A stretch of 64,000 bases of DNA, taken from positions 116,120-180,119 of the forward strand of contig JAHDGJ010000002.1 of the NCBI GenBank assembly GCA_020627705.1, written 5' to 3'. Below are positions 24,688 through 34,502 of the stretch, in pieces. The translations under genes and the position numbers were made by a program. Numbering within the stretch: position 1 is the first letter of the stretch; every line of letters starts with the position of its first letter. This DNA is from Saprospiraceae bacterium (GTDB lineage Bacteria > Bacteroidota > Bacteroidia > Chitinophagales > Saprospiraceae). A model generated the notes under the pieces. It was not told where the DNA came from, ran no database searches, and saw nothing but the letters and a program-made list of their open reading frames with translations.

Positions 24688-24780
24688 ATTTCAAAGTGAT
24701 TGGCAAATATCGATTTTTTCATTATATGTTTCCTCATTCTTTTAGAAATAAGCTCAATAATCAGCGTAATTTTATAGTAT

Positions 24781-25236
24781 ATGATGCAAAGGTTAAAGTT
24801 GGAAATTTTATGGTTGCTTACCACACTGGTTTTGGCCATTCTAATTCTGCTTCCCATTTATAATAATGCAATAGCTTTTCCGTACTATGTATTTAACGTG
24901 GTAAGCATTTTTATTTTGGTCACCTTCACGAGATATATTTTTTTATTGCAATACAGTTATCTATTTCAAGCAAAATGGCCTAAGGCTATTTGGTTTTTTC
25001 TATGTATTCCAATTTTTATATATCTACTCGATGGCCTCACATCCTTTCAAGAATTTGCTGATGAAGTTGGCGTACGGTCCTTTTTCACACATCTGTCATT
25101 TGAAAAAGAAAAGGGACTAGGTACATATACTAAAAATGAATTCGTTTTTTTTAGTATTGGAGCGATCATAGTAACTATCATCTTGCCAATCAGATTATTA
25201 ATAGCTACTTGGAGAGACATAAACAAAAGAAACTAA
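24781..25236 (+). CDS. Four-helix membrane protein of unknown function
   Basis: 151-residue integral membrane protein with helices at about 7-27 (LEILWLLTTLVLAILILLPI), 33-55 (FPYYVFNVVSIFILVTFTRY), 70-86 (AIWFFLCIPIFIYLLDGLTS) and 123-143 (FVFFSIGAIIVTIILPIRLL). Between the last two lies a charged loop. Two ATG codons stand side by side at the start. Its stop overlaps the start of the AhpD-like gene by one base (TAATG), so the two are coupled, and rnr follows. I do not recognise the family. Confidence 0.72.
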   Translation: MMQRLKLEILWLLTTLVLAILILLPIYNNAIAFPYYVFNVVSIFILVTFTRYIFLLQYSYLFQAKWPKAIWFFLCIPIFIYLLDGLTSFQEFADEVGVRSFFTHLSFEKEKGLGTYTKNEFVFFSIGAIIVTIILPIRLLIATWRDINKRN

Positions 25237-25586
25237 TGAGTCAAATCAAAGAATTTAATGACTACAGAGAAAAAATGAATAAAGTCATTTTGGAGGAAGA
25301 AAATAAAGTGCTAAAGCGCTTTTTTAGTTTGGACAATCAAACGTATACCGATGGAGCTTTGGATGTAAAAACAAAAGAACTTTTAGGTCTAGTTGCCTCA
25401 ATGGTTTTACGCTGCGATGATTGCATCAAATATCATTTAGGTACGGCTCACAAGCTGGGCACCTCCAAAAAAGAAGTGTATGAGGTGTTTTCGATCGCCA
25501 ACATAGTGGGTGGTTCGATATGTATTCCTCACACAAGACGAGCAGCCGAATACTGGGAAGAATTAGAACAAGAGGATGCGATCTAA
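25236..25586 (+). CDS. Carboxymuconolactone decarboxylase/AhpD-like protein
   Basis: 116 residues from an ATG at 25236. It has the AhpD-type alpha-helical fold with the redox motif CDDC in MVLRCDDCIKYHLGTAHKLG (CxxC followed by H four residues later), typical of peroxidase-partner proteins. The rest is KEVYEVFSIANIVGGSICIP. It may help reduce peroxides or alkyl hydroperoxides, but no peroxidase is adjacent. It overlaps the membrane protein by one base and rnr by eleven. Confidence 0.87.
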   Translation: MSQIKEFNDYREKMNKVILEEENKVLKRFFSLDNQTYTDGALDVKTKELLGLVASMVLRCDDCIKYHLGTAHKLGTSKKEVYEVFSIANIVGGSICIPHTRRAAEYWEELEQEDAI

Positions 25587-27768
25587 AAAGAAAAAATCTA
25601 AAAATAAAAGCCTTTCACAAGGCAAACTCAAGAATTTGGTGTTACGAGTCTTGGCAAGCAACCCAAAAAAACGATTGAATGCTAAGCAAATAATACTGAA
25701 GAGAAAAATTGGGAACTCTTATGCTTCCGTACGAGAGGCCTTACTTGCTTTGGAGAAAGAAAAATTAATTCTTGAACACAAGGAAGGAAAGTATAAGATT
25801 AATAAAGAAAAGTGGAAAGAGCGTTCTAATCAAAAAGAAACGAAAGCAAAAAAAGATGGACGTCGGCCATTAAAAGAATACAGCGGGCGTGTAGATCAAA
25901 CCAGATCAGGAGATGGTTATATTGTTGTAGCGGAGTTGGAAGATGACATCTTCGTACCCTCAAAATATTTGAATGGTGCTTTTCATAATGACACTGTAAA
26001 AGTGCGTTTAAATCCAGGCAGGAGAAGAAGGCCGGAAGGAAAAGTAGTTTCTATCATAAAGCGCGGAGTTCAAAAAATAATTGGAAGGGTAGAGGTCTTT
26101 GGAAATTATGGAGTAATTCACAATGATAAAGGCCGCAATCCTGACGACATCTATATAGCACTTAAGCATTTGAAAGGGGCAAAGGATGGGGACTTTGTTT
26201 TGGCCGAAATCACAGATTGGGGAGCGAGTCAAAACAAAGGGATTTGGGCAAAGGTTAAAGAAGTATTGGCCGAACATTCGGCTTCGGATATGGCGATGCA
26301 ATCTATATTATTGGCTCAAGGATTCGATGCAGAATTTCCAGATGAGGTGGTGGACGAAGTCAAAAATTTGCCTGAAGAAATTGTAGTGACCGAAGACGAA
26401 TTAAAACGCAGAAGAGATTTTCGAAAAGACCTTTGTGTCACCATTGACCCTGATACAGCCAAGGATTTTGATGATGCTATTTCATTGCGCAAATTGGATA
26501 ACGGCAATTGGGAGGTTGGGGTGCATATTGCAGATGTAACACATTATGTTAAGCCCAAAACAGCCTTAGATAAGGAAGCGTTTCACAGGAGCACATCCGT
26601 CTATTTGGTGGATCGAGTTTGCCCTATGCTCCCAGAAGTGTTATCCAATAATTTATGCTCATTAATGCCCAAGGTTGATCGATTTACCTTTTCTGTAGTC
26701 TTCTCCTTAGATGAAAATTTTGAGGTTGAAAAAAGATGGTTTGGCAAAGGAATAATTCATTCCAAAAGGCGGTTTACCTATGAAGAGGCACAGCAAAGAC
26801 TTGAAACAGGTGAAGGAGATTTCGCCGAAGAATTGAGAAGCTTAAATATGATTGCATCCAAGCTGCGGAAGGAAAAATTTAAGAATGGGGCTATTTCTTT
26901 TGAATCGGAAGAAGTTAAATTTAGATTAGACGAGTCTGGGACTCCCATTGGTCTTTATGTAAAAGAGCGAAAAGAGGCGCACATGCTTGTGGAGGATTTT
27001 ATGCTCTTGGCCAACCGAGAAGTGGCTAAATTTGTCGCTCAGAAAAAAGGAGTTGAAGTCCCTTTTGTTTACCGAGTCCACGATCAACCGGATCCAGATA
27101 AATTAAGAGAGTTTGCCTTGTTTGCAAAAGAGATGGGGGTTAAAATGAAAATAGATACCCCTAAGCAAATCTCGAAATCGTTAAATGCTCTTTTGAAAAG
27201 GACTACTGAAGAGCCGAACCTCAAAATGTTACAGCCCTTAGCGATAAGAACAATGGCGAAGGCCATTTATACGACAGAAAACATTGGTCATTATGGCCTA
27301 GCATTTGAGCATTATGGACATTTTACCTCTCCCATTAGGAGATATGCAGATGTTTTGGTTCATAGGATTCTTTATGATAACCTAGGAGAAGATAAAAGGT
27401 GGAACAAAGAAAAATTGGAATCAAAGTGCAAACACATTTCTCTTCAAGAAAAGAAGGCGGCTGAGGCCGAAAGAGATTCCATCAAATACAAGCAAGTAGA
27501 GTATCTTCAAAAATTTGTTGGAGATGAATTTGAAGGAAGGGTATCCGGAATTATTGATCGTGGTCTTTTTATTCAATTGATTGAATCTAGAGCTGAGGGA
27601 ATGATTTCATTTTCGGAAATGGGAGACTATTTTGTCATTGATGAAAACCGTTTGAAAGCCAAATCTTCAAAGACGGGGAAGGTCTTTAAAATGGGTGATG
27701 AGTTGAAAGTTCGTTTAGTCAAAGCCGATTTGGAAAACGTCCGAATTGATTTGGATATAATACAATAA
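25576..27768 (+). CDS. rnr: Ribonuclease R
   Basis: 730-residue 3'-5' exoribonuclease that degrades structured RNA and takes part in rRNA quality control and tmRNA-linked decay. Order: Lys-rich N-terminus with a winged-helix part (ASNPKKRLNAKQIILKRKIG), two cold-shock domains (about 95-240), the RNB catalytic domain (about 280-610) with metal-binding aspartates in CVTIDPDTAKDFDDAISL, and TSPIRRYADVLVHRIL, then an S1 domain (EFEGRVSGIIDRGLFIQLIE). Length is normal. It is the third gene of a coupled set. Confidence 0.97.
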   Translation: MRSKKKKSKNKSLSQGKLKNLVLRVLASNPKKRLNAKQIILKRKIGNSYASVREALLALEKEKLILEHKEGKYKINKEKWKERSNQKETKAKKDGRRPLKEYSGRVDQTRSGDGYIVVAELEDDIFVPSKYLNGAFHNDTVKVRLNPGRRRRPEGKVVSIIKRGVQKIIGRVEVFGNYGVIHNDKGRNPDDIYIALKHLKGAKDGDFVLAEITDWGASQNKGIWAKVKEVLAEHSASDMAMQSILLAQGFDAEFPDEVVDEVKNLPEEIVVTEDELKRRRDFRKDLCVTIDPDTAKDFDDAISLRKLDNGNWEVGVHIADVTHYVKPKTALDKEAFHRSTSVYLVDRVCPMLPEVLSNNLCSLMPKVDRFTFSVVFSLDENFEVEKRWFGKGIIHSKRRFTYEEAQQRLETGEGDFAEELRSLNMIASKLRKEKFKNGAISFESEEVKFRLDESGTPIGLYVKERKEAHMLVEDFMLLANREVAKFVAQKKGVEVPFVYRVHDQPDPDKLREFALFAKEMGVKMKIDTPKQISKSLNALLKRTTEEPNLKMLQPLAIRTMAKAIYTTENIGHYGLAFEHYGHFTSPIRRYADVLVHRILYDNLGEDKRWNKEKLESKCKHISLQEKKAAEAERDSIKYKQVEYLQKFVGDEFEGRVSGIIDRGLFIQLIESRAEGMISFSEMGDYFVIDENRLKAKSSKTGKVFKMGDELKVRLVKADLENVRIDLDIIQ

Positions 27769-27806
27769 AAAAAGGCCCACTCTGTTAGAATGGGCCTTAT
27801 ATTTTT
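27768..27806 (+). terminator. Terminator after rnr
   Basis: AAGGCCCA (27772-27779) pairs with TGGGCCTT (27791-27798), followed by ATATTTTT. It directly follows the rnr stop and separates it from the convergent gene. Confidence 0.85.
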
Positions 27807-27822
27807 AGAGCTAAGAATTTTC

Positions 27823-28593
27823 TTAATTGGTGATTACGATTTTCTTTTTAACATTCACTCCTTCTTTTTGAATATCTACATAGTAGATGCCAGGAGTCAA
27901 ATTACTTAGATTCAAGTTTTGCTTTCCTTTAGTTGCTTTGGTAGAAGTAACCAAGCTTCCTTTTTCGTCATAAACATTTGCTTTAGCATTGTCCCATTCT
28001 TCAGGTAATTCTAAAGTAATGTTGTCGTTTGATTTCGCAGGGTTAGGGTAAACTTTTACTGCAGAAATATCATACTTTTCAATACTTTCCATTTTATTAA
28101 AGCCTTCCATTTGGATCTCCGTCGCCATCTTTCCAATCTCTTCCAAATCCATTTCTCCTGTCAAAGAAAAGACTACAAAATTTTCGTTATCCGTCCCAAT
28201 ACCAACCAATTCATTTACGATGTCATTGCTTTCGTCAATATAAAGTGAGAAGTTTCCTTCTTCTGATCGTACTCTTACAAGTTCTTCTAAGTCTTGGTGG
28301 ATGTAATCCATTCCTCTAGAATATTCTTGTTTGGAATTAGGCCATTCTTTCATAGCTACTAAGGTGAAAGCATCAATAGTGCTGGCAAAATCAGCTATTC
28401 TATTCAGGTCTTCATCACTAGTATCTTTAAAGTGTTCTGCATAGCCAAACAACTTTCCAGTAACATGGACTACGGTGGCCTTATCATGGTCGTAAAGATG
28501 TTGGAATTTTTCCTCGATTATATTTTGACCAAACATTGATGTCCCCAAAATAAGTAGTGAGAAAGTGAGCAAAAGATTTTTCATTGTATTCAT
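27823..28593 (-). CDS. DUF4252 protein with type IX secretion sorting domain
   Basis: 256 residues. The signal peptide (MKNLLLTFSLLILGTSMFGQ) begins at the second ATG (28584), the more likely start; the listed ATG at 28593 adds three residues. Residues about 30-175 match the DUF4252 family by eye (DLNRIADFASTIDAFTLVAM, EDLEELVRVRSEEGNFSLYI, VFSLTGEMDLEEIGKMATEI). The last 75 residues are a C-terminal sorting domain: KVYPNPAKSNDNITLELPEE, then LTPGIYYVDIQKEGVNVKKK and IVITN. It is thus exported across the outer membrane by the type IX (Por) system. DUF4252 proteins are usually not type IX cargo in my recollection, so this pairing is worth noting. Confidence 0.82.
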   Translation of the reverse strand: MNTMKNLLLTFSLLILGTSMFGQNIIEEKFQHLYDHDKATVVHVTGKLFGYAEHFKDTSDEDLNRIADFASTIDAFTLVAMKEWPNSKQEYSRGMDYIHQDLEELVRVRSEEGNFSLYIDESNDIVNELVGIGTDNENFVVFSLTGEMDLEEIGKMATEIQMEGFNKMESIEKYDISAVKVYPNPAKSNDNITLELPEEWDNAKANVYDEKGSLVTSTKATKGKQNLNLSNLTPGIYYVDIQKEGVNVKKKIVITN

Positions 28594-28793
28594 TTTTAAG
28601 TTAGATAATGATGCCAGTCATTACATCATCAATACGGAGCAGCCAGTTTTAAGGTTACTTTAACATTCAGAATATCTATAAACTTTAACTCTTTTCGGAC
28701 CAACGACTAAATAAAACTGATTTGAACTTAACCCGATTTGAAGATGGGCTGAACTAAAAAGTATAAATTAGCTGTGATCAATTAACCAAGATT

Positions 28794-30338
28794 ATGAGTT
28801 TAAGCTTTCTTGCTATCCAACCTTTGTTTACCAACGATGCTGTTACGCTCGGCATCCTTATGGTAGCCCTTGCTTTGATTTTTTATACAGAATCTTCTGA
28901 TTCTCCAGGGTGGAAGAACTTTTATACCTACGTTCCAAGTCTGTTGTTGTGTTATTTTATACCTGCGCTTCTAAACTGGCCGCTTGGTTTGATTGCTCCA
29001 CATTGGTACACGGATGGGATCCATGATTTGGTTTCTGCTTATGGGACCAGTATCCCTTCTGGTTTGAGTTATGACGGCATTACTTCGTTTTTACAGGCTC
29101 AAAAAATTCCAGAATTGGGCATAGATAAGTTAATGACGATGAGCGATAAAAGTTTAATAAAACATTTAGCTGAAGAGCACGAACTAATGCTGAATGAGGG
29201 ATTAACTATTGATCAAAAATTTGCTTTCTTAAAAGAAAATGGCTTCCCTGCGAAGGGCTACGCTGGTTTTCAAGGCCATTCACAGCTTTATTTTGTAGCC
29301 TCTCGGTTTTTGTTGCCCGCCAGTTTGATCTTATTCTGCTTAGGGATAGATTTTAGAGGATTGTTGAATTTAGGACCCAAAGCCTTGATTATGTTTTTGG
29401 CTGCGACAGTAGGTATTATAATTGGTGGCCCGATTGCATTATTGGTGGTTTCTGCTATTTCACCTGATATTGTTGGAGGAAACCCAGAAGAGATCTGGAG
29501 AGGATTTTCGACTGTCGCAGGGTCATGGATAGGTGGTGGGGCCAATCAAACCGCTATGAAAGAAATATATGAAGTAAAGGATAATTTGTTTGGGACCATG
29601 ATTGTCGTAGACGTTGTGGTAGCAAATATATGGATGGGCTTTTTGCTCTTTGGAGCCAGTAGATCAGATAAAATTGATGCTAAATTGAATGCAGATAATT
29701 CTGCCATTGAAGATTTGAAAAAGAAAATTGCCGATTACCGATCTAGCATAGCGCAAATGCCCACAACAACAAAACTGTTTATATTAATGGCAGTCGCCTT
29801 TGGTGGGGTAGCATTGTCTCATTTGGGTTCGGATCTCATTACTCCTGAAATGAAAGATCATAAAGAAACACTCAATGCCTATGGATTATCCTCGCTCATG
29901 TCTCCATTTTTCTGGTTGGTGGTGATTTCTACCACATTTGGTTTAGCGCTTTCTTTTACGCGTTTTAGAAAACTTGAAGGTGTTGGAGCGTCTAGATGGG
30001 GAAGTATTTTTATTTATATCCTTGTCGCTACTATTGGAATGAAAATGAATTTAGGGGAAGTATTTAAAAACTTAGGCTTATTTGCTGTTGGTGTAACGTG
30101 GATGGCTATTCATGTAATAATATTGTTGATTGTAGCATTTTTGATAAAAGCGCCGTTTTTCTTCGTGGCTGTTGGAAGTCAAGCCAACGTTGGTGGGGCG
30201 GCATCCGCACCAATTGTCGCCTCTGCATTTAGCCCCAGCCTTGCACCTGTTGGAGTATTAATGGCTGTTTTGGGTTATGCCTTGGGTACATATGGCGCTA
30301 TTATTTGTGCTCAATTAATGCAAGCAGTCAGTGGTTAA
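28794..30338 (+). CDS. DUF819 family membrane protein
   Basis: 514-residue multi-helix inner-membrane protein with about twelve segments. Family features include IVGGNPEEIWRGFSTVAGSW, IGGGANQTAMKEIYEV, VAVGSQANVGGAASAPIVAS and VGVLMAVLGYALGTYGAIIC, the repeated Gly-rich motifs of this transporter-like family. A soluble stretch of roughly 70 residues (about 85-155, DGITSFLQAQKIPELGIDKL onwards) is inserted after the third helix and makes the protein longer than usual (about 380-420). Substrate unknown. Single gene. Confidence 0.87.
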   Translation: MSLSFLAIQPLFTNDAVTLGILMVALALIFYTESSDSPGWKNFYTYVPSLLLCYFIPALLNWPLGLIAPHWYTDGIHDLVSAYGTSIPSGLSYDGITSFLQAQKIPELGIDKLMTMSDKSLIKHLAEEHELMLNEGLTIDQKFAFLKENGFPAKGYAGFQGHSQLYFVASRFLLPASLILFCLGIDFRGLLNLGPKALIMFLAATVGIIIGGPIALLVVSAISPDIVGGNPEEIWRGFSTVAGSWIGGGANQTAMKEIYEVKDNLFGTMIVVDVVVANIWMGFLLFGASRSDKIDAKLNADNSAIEDLKKKIADYRSSIAQMPTTTKLFILMAVAFGGVALSHLGSDLITPEMKDHKETLNAYGLSSLMSPFFWLVVISTTFGLALSFTRFRKLEGVGASRWGSIFIYILVATIGMKMNLGEVFKNLGLFAVGVTWMAIHVIILLIVAFLIKAPFFFVAVGSQANVGGAASAPIVASAFSPSLAPVGVLMAVLGYALGTYGAIICAQLMQAVSG

Positions 30339-30414
30339 AAAGTAGAATTTTAGACCAATTTATCCATCTTTTTAAGGGCTTTTGGATTTGCAGGAATAAG
30401 CCATTAAAATGACG

Positions 30415-30422
30415 TATCTTTG
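30415..30422 (+). promoter_or_regulatory. -7 element ahead of the GT5/DUF4270/glmS unit
   Basis: TATCTTTG at 30415-30422, followed by CAGCCCC, 33 bases before the GT5 start. The -33 box is not at the ideal distance, so only the -7 element is supported. Confidence 0.5.
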
Positions 30423-30455
30423 CAGCCCCTTTTCGAGTAGAACTAAGACTAAGGT

Positions 30456-31265
30456 ATGAGTAAAAAAAGAGTGTTGTTTGTTACCCAGGAAATGAGACCC
30501 TACACTGTGGTAACCGAGGTTTCAGAGCTAATTAAGAAATTACCAATTTATACCCATGAAAAAGGCATGGAAGTTAGAATTCTAATGCCTAAATATGGTT
30601 CAATTAATGAAAGAAGACATCGTCTTCATGAGGTCGTGAGACTATCAGGGATGAATATCATTGTAGACGATGAAGACTTTCCATTAATCATTAAAGTTGC
30701 CTCACTTCCAGGTGCACGACTTCAGGTTTATTTCTTAGACAACGATGAATTTTTCAAAAGAAAATTCGTTTTTGATGATGAAGACGAAAAGCCTTTTACT
30801 GACAATGAAGACAGAACGGTGTTTTTCTGTAAGTCAGTGATGGAGACTGTAAAGAAATTTGGTTGGCCGCCAGACATTATTCATTGCCACGGCTGGATGA
30901 CAAGTTTGGTGCCCCTATACCTAAGAAAGGTATATAAAGACGATCCCGTTTTTCAGAACTCTAAACTGATATACTCCCCGTACGAAAACAACTATCAAAA
31001 GCACTTTACGCAGCGATTTTTGGAGATTGCCTGCATAAATAATTTAGAGCTGAGTGATTTGGCAGATTTTAAGAAAGGAAGTAAGTTATCACTTGATGTT
31101 GGAGGAGTTTTGCATGCGGACGCTTTAGTAACGGGCAGCAACAATATTTCTAAAGATGTGCAAAAGGCCATTGATAGTGTGGATGTACCCAAGTTAGAAT
31201 TTTTAGAAGAGGACGAAATGCTGAAAGAATGCGTTGAGTTATATAAATCATTGATGGAAGAATAA
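30456..31265 (+). CDS. Glycogen/starch synthase-like protein (GT5 N-terminal domain)
   Basis: 269-residue protein with only the N-terminal, acceptor-binding Rossmann domain of glycogen synthase: KKRVLFVTQEMRPYTVVTEV, VRILMPKYGSINERRHRLHE, DIIHCHGWMTSLVPLYLRK. The GT5 start motif is normally KTGGL; here the equivalent is VVTEVSEL, and the C-terminal domain that carries the nucleotide-sugar site is missing. Such short forms are common in Bacteroidota ahead of DUF4270 and glmS, so this is not a recent truncation. It probably does not make glycogen by itself. Confidence 0.85.
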   Translation: MSKKRVLFVTQEMRPYTVVTEVSELIKKLPIYTHEKGMEVRILMPKYGSINERRHRLHEVVRLSGMNIIVDDEDFPLIIKVASLPGARLQVYFLDNDEFFKRKFVFDDEDEKPFTDNEDRTVFFCKSVMETVKKFGWPPDIIHCHGWMTSLVPLYLRKVYKDDPVFQNSKLIYSPYENNYQKHFTQRFLEIACINNLELSDLADFKKGSKLSLDVGGVLHADALVTGSNNISKDVQKAIDSVDVPKLEFLEEDEMLKECVELYKSLMEE

Positions 31266-31294
31266 ATTTCATTATTCATTCGTCCTTATTGCCT

Positions 31295-32638
31295 ATGAAG
31301 TCTATTCAATTATTTTCCATTTTGTTTGTTTTCTGTTTGTGTTGGTCTTGCACAGAAGATACCATTGTAGGTTCCAACTTACTATCCAACGAGGACATTG
31401 ATGTTCAATTTACGGACACGTTTAGTTTTACAGCTAAAACAGTAGAAAGCGATTCTGTAATCACATTTATTCCGGGTAATGGCGTTTACGTTACCTATTT
31501 GATGGGAAGATTAGAGGATAATTTGTTCGGAACTGCAGAGTCAGAGATCTTTTTGGATGCCGGAATTACTGGTAATTCGTCTAACCCAGATTTTGATGAA
31601 GTAGAAATGTCTAACATTGATTCGATTGTTTTGGTACTAAAAGTAGATTCTGCCGGGGTATATGGTGATCCAAATGCCTCATTTGATTTTGAGGTTTTTC
31701 GAATGACCGAGAAAATGACTGAAATAGATACATTCTATTCGACACAAGAATTTACTTATGATGGTTCGCCCATTGGCATGCTGTCTGGTTTTACATACAA
31801 CACCTCTGATTCGGTAGAACTTATAGAATTACAGGACACTTTTATGAGGGAGGCGCAAATTAGAATCCCTCTTGATATTGCTCTTGCGGAAGAATTGGTT
31901 GAATGGGCCAAAACCACGGATACCTTATCCGATGCTAGTTTTAGAGAGCAATTAAATGGGCTTGCAATTAAAGCAACTCCCAGTAGCAGTGCTATGATTG
32001 GAGTTGACTTAAGCGAGGTCGCTTATGAAACAGAGCTCTCCGAATTGGCCATTTATTACAGCCAAGATACCCTTGAAAATCGCAAGTATGGATTTTCAAC
32101 AGGATTGCGAAAAACCAATCATTTCGAAATGAATCGTACAGGTTATGCGATTCAAGATGCAATTGATGGGGGCAATGTGATTGGCGACAGCATCTTATTT
32201 GTTCAATCCATGCAAGGCACTAATCTTGAATTGGATCTATCAGAGGTAAAATCGATAGAGGATCAGTTGCTAAATTATGCAGAACTCGAATTTTTTGTTT
32301 TGGAGCGGATGGATAATGATTTAGATCAACACCCTCCAGTAGACATTTTAATTTTGTCATCTGAAAACGAAGATGGAGAGCTCATTGTCCTTGAGGACCT
32401 CTCAGTGGTGAACATATTCCCTGAGTTGGAAGAAGTAGAAGTGAATGGCATGAACGTATGGCGCTACCAAATGGTCGTTACGAGATATGTTCAGGACATT
32501 ATAAATGACATTGAAAGTGGAAATAATTTGACAATTTCTGCTATTTTAAGGTCTCAAAGACCAAATAGGTCAATCCTTTGTGGACCCAAACACAGTACAT
32601 ACCCGTCAAAACTAAAGTTGGCGTTGACTAATCTTTAA
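31295..32638 (+). CDS. DUF4270 lipoprotein
   Basis: 447 residues from the ATG at 31295 (MKSIQLFSILFVFCLCWSC, lipobox Cys 19); a TTG two codons earlier is possible. The mature part begins TEDTIVGSNLLSNEDIDVQF, which is characteristic of DUF4270, and is rich in beta strands with Asp/Glu, as in surface or periplasmic proteins. It sits between the GT5 gene and glmS (19 bases upstream of glmS), the usual position in Bacteroidota. Function unknown; the constant neighbourhood suggests a link to envelope polysaccharide or wall precursor supply. Confidence 0.87.
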   Translation: MKSIQLFSILFVFCLCWSCTEDTIVGSNLLSNEDIDVQFTDTFSFTAKTVESDSVITFIPGNGVYVTYLMGRLEDNLFGTAESEIFLDAGITGNSSNPDFDEVEMSNIDSIVLVLKVDSAGVYGDPNASFDFEVFRMTEKMTEIDTFYSTQEFTYDGSPIGMLSGFTYNTSDSVELIELQDTFMREAQIRIPLDIALAEELVEWAKTTDTLSDASFREQLNGLAIKATPSSSAMIGVDLSEVAYETELSELAIYYSQDTLENRKYGFSTGLRKTNHFEMNRTGYAIQDAIDGGNVIGDSILFVQSMQGTNLELDLSEVKSIEDQLLNYAELEFFVLERMDNDLDQHPPVDILILSSENEDGELIVLEDLSVVNIFPELEEVEVNGMNVWRYQMVVTRYVQDIINDIESGNNLTISAILRSQRPNRSILCGPKHSTYPSKLKLALTNL

Positions 32639-32657
32639 TTGATATAAAAAATGTAAT

Positions 32658-34496
32658 ATGTGTGGTATTGTTGCATACATTGGTAAGGAACAAGCGTATC
32701 CTATCATTATTGAAGGCTTAAGAAGACTAGAATATCGGGGATACGATAGTGCTGGAATTGCTCTAATGAACGGAGAACTCAATACGTACAAAAAGAAGGG
32801 TAAAGTTCAAGACTTGGAAGATTTTGCTGAAGGCAAAAACATAAAAGGTACGGTTGGTATAGGCCATACTCGATGGGCTACTCATGGAAAGCCTGATGAT
32901 ATAAATGCACACCCGCATGTTTCAGGTAATGGAGACATTGTGTTAGTCCACAACGGAATTATCGAAAATTATTCTCAGTTAAAAGAGGCTTTGATCGAAC
33001 TAGGGCATGAATTCGAAAGTGCTACTGATACGGAAGTTCTTGTACATTTAATTGAGCAGTACCAAGCAAAAGAAAATTTACCGATAGAAAAAGCGGTCCA
33101 AAAAGCCTTAACCAAAGCGGTTGGAGCCTATGCTATCGTTGTATTTGATAGAAAGAGTCCAGACAGAATTGTGGGAGCACGGAAATCAAGTCCATTGGTG
33201 TTAGGATTGGGCAAGGAAGAATTTTTCTTAGCTTCAGACGCTACTCCAATTATCAAGTTTACAAATAAAGTAATTTATCTCAATGATGAAGAGATAGTCA
33301 CTGTAAAACGAAACGGAGATTATGAAGTTGTCACTATTGACAACGAGATACAAAACCCTGAGGTGCAAGAAATAGACCTCAAAATAGAGGAGTTAGAAAA
33401 AGGAGGATATGATCATTTTATGTTGAAGGAAATTTACCAACAACCTAAAACGATAAAAGAAAGTATGCGGGGTAGAATAAATGCAGAAGAAGGTTGGGTT
33501 ACTGTTGGAGGGATGCAGGATCACATGACCCGTCTTACTGGTGCTGACCGGATGATATTTGCTGCTTGTGGAACATCTTGGCATGCTGCCTTAATTGGCG
33601 AATATCTATTTGAAGATTTGGCAAGAATTCCAGTAGAAGTAGAATATGCTTCTGAGTTGCGTTACAGAAATCCTGTAATAAGAGAAAACGATGTTATCGT
33701 AGCGCTTTCACAATCTGGAGAAACAGCGGATACTTTGGCTGCTCTTGAGATGGCAAAGAAAAAAGGTGCGCTTCTTTATGGAATCGTTAATAACGTTGGA
33801 TCTTCGATCGCTAGATTGACGGATTGCGGATCTTATATACACGCTGGTCCAGAAATTGGTGTTGCTTCTACAAAAGCTTTTACATCCCAATTGGTTGTAC
33901 TTGCTTTAATGGCTATGAACTTAGGCAAAGAAAGAGGTACGCTTTCAAACAGCTATTACAGGCAACTGCTATACGCTATGGAGCAGATTCCTGATAAGGT
34001 TAGTCAAATCTTAGAGCAAGAGGAAAAGATCAAGTATATCGCAGGAGAAATTAAAAATGCGCAAAATGCCCTTTACTTAGGGAGAGGATATAATTTTCCA
34101 GTGGCTTTGGAAGGTGCATTAAAACTCAAAGAAATATCTTACATTCATGCTGAAGGTTATCCTGCGGCTGAAATGAAGCACGGGCCGATTGCATTGATAG
34201 ATATGTATATGCCTGTCATTGTTATTGCTACCAATCAAAGTGCTTATGAAAAAGTCGTGAGCAATATTCAAGAAGTAAAAGCCAGAAAAGGTATAGTCAT
34301 TGCCATTGTATTGGAAGGGGACAAGGAAATCAAGAAAATTGCCGATTTTACAATCGAAATTCCCGAAACCGTTGAGCCCTTATCACCATTATTATCAGTA
34401 ATACCAATGCAACTTCTTTCGTATCATATTGCTTTAATGAGAGGATGTAACGTAGATCAGCCAAGGAATTTGGCAAAATCTGTAACAGTAGAATAA
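32658..34496 (+). CDS. glmS: Glutamine--fructose-6-phosphate aminotransferase
   Basis: 612-residue enzyme that makes glucosamine-6-phosphate, the first step to UDP-GlcNAc for peptidoglycan and lipid A. The class II glutamine amidotransferase domain starts with the nucleophile Cys2 (MCGIVAYIGKEQAYPIIIEG) and includes GHTRWATHGKPDDINAHPH; two SIS sugar-isomerase domains follow (FAACGTSWHAALIGEYLFED; ALSQSGETADTLAALEMAKK), with the C-terminal signature CNVDQPRNLAKSVTVE. Length is normal. The downstream DUF4290 gene follows after six bases. Confidence 0.98.
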   Translation: MCGIVAYIGKEQAYPIIIEGLRRLEYRGYDSAGIALMNGELNTYKKKGKVQDLEDFAEGKNIKGTVGIGHTRWATHGKPDDINAHPHVSGNGDIVLVHNGIIENYSQLKEALIELGHEFESATDTEVLVHLIEQYQAKENLPIEKAVQKALTKAVGAYAIVVFDRKSPDRIVGARKSSPLVLGLGKEEFFLASDATPIIKFTNKVIYLNDEEIVTVKRNGDYEVVTIDNEIQNPEVQEIDLKIEELEKGGYDHFMLKEIYQQPKTIKESMRGRINAEEGWVTVGGMQDHMTRLTGADRMIFAACGTSWHAALIGEYLFEDLARIPVEVEYASELRYRNPVIRENDVIVALSQSGETADTLAALEMAKKKGALLYGIVNNVGSSIARLTDCGSYIHAGPEIGVASTKAFTSQLVVLALMAMNLGKERGTLSNSYYRQLLYAMEQIPDKVSQILEQEEKIKYIAGEIKNAQNALYLGRGYNFPVALEGALKLKEISYIHAEGYPAAEMKHGPIALIDMYMPVIVIATNQSAYEKVVSNIQEVKARKGIVIAIVLEGDKEIKKIADFTIEIPETVEPLSPLLSVIPMQLLSYHIALMRGCNVDQPRNLAKSVTVE

Positions 34497-34502
34497 ATTA
34501 GA

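Noticed and set aside
23625..24780. Possible riboswitch upstream of serC
   Set aside because: Only about 90 bases separate serC from the divergent gene, and no conserved stem or known aptamer pattern is visible.
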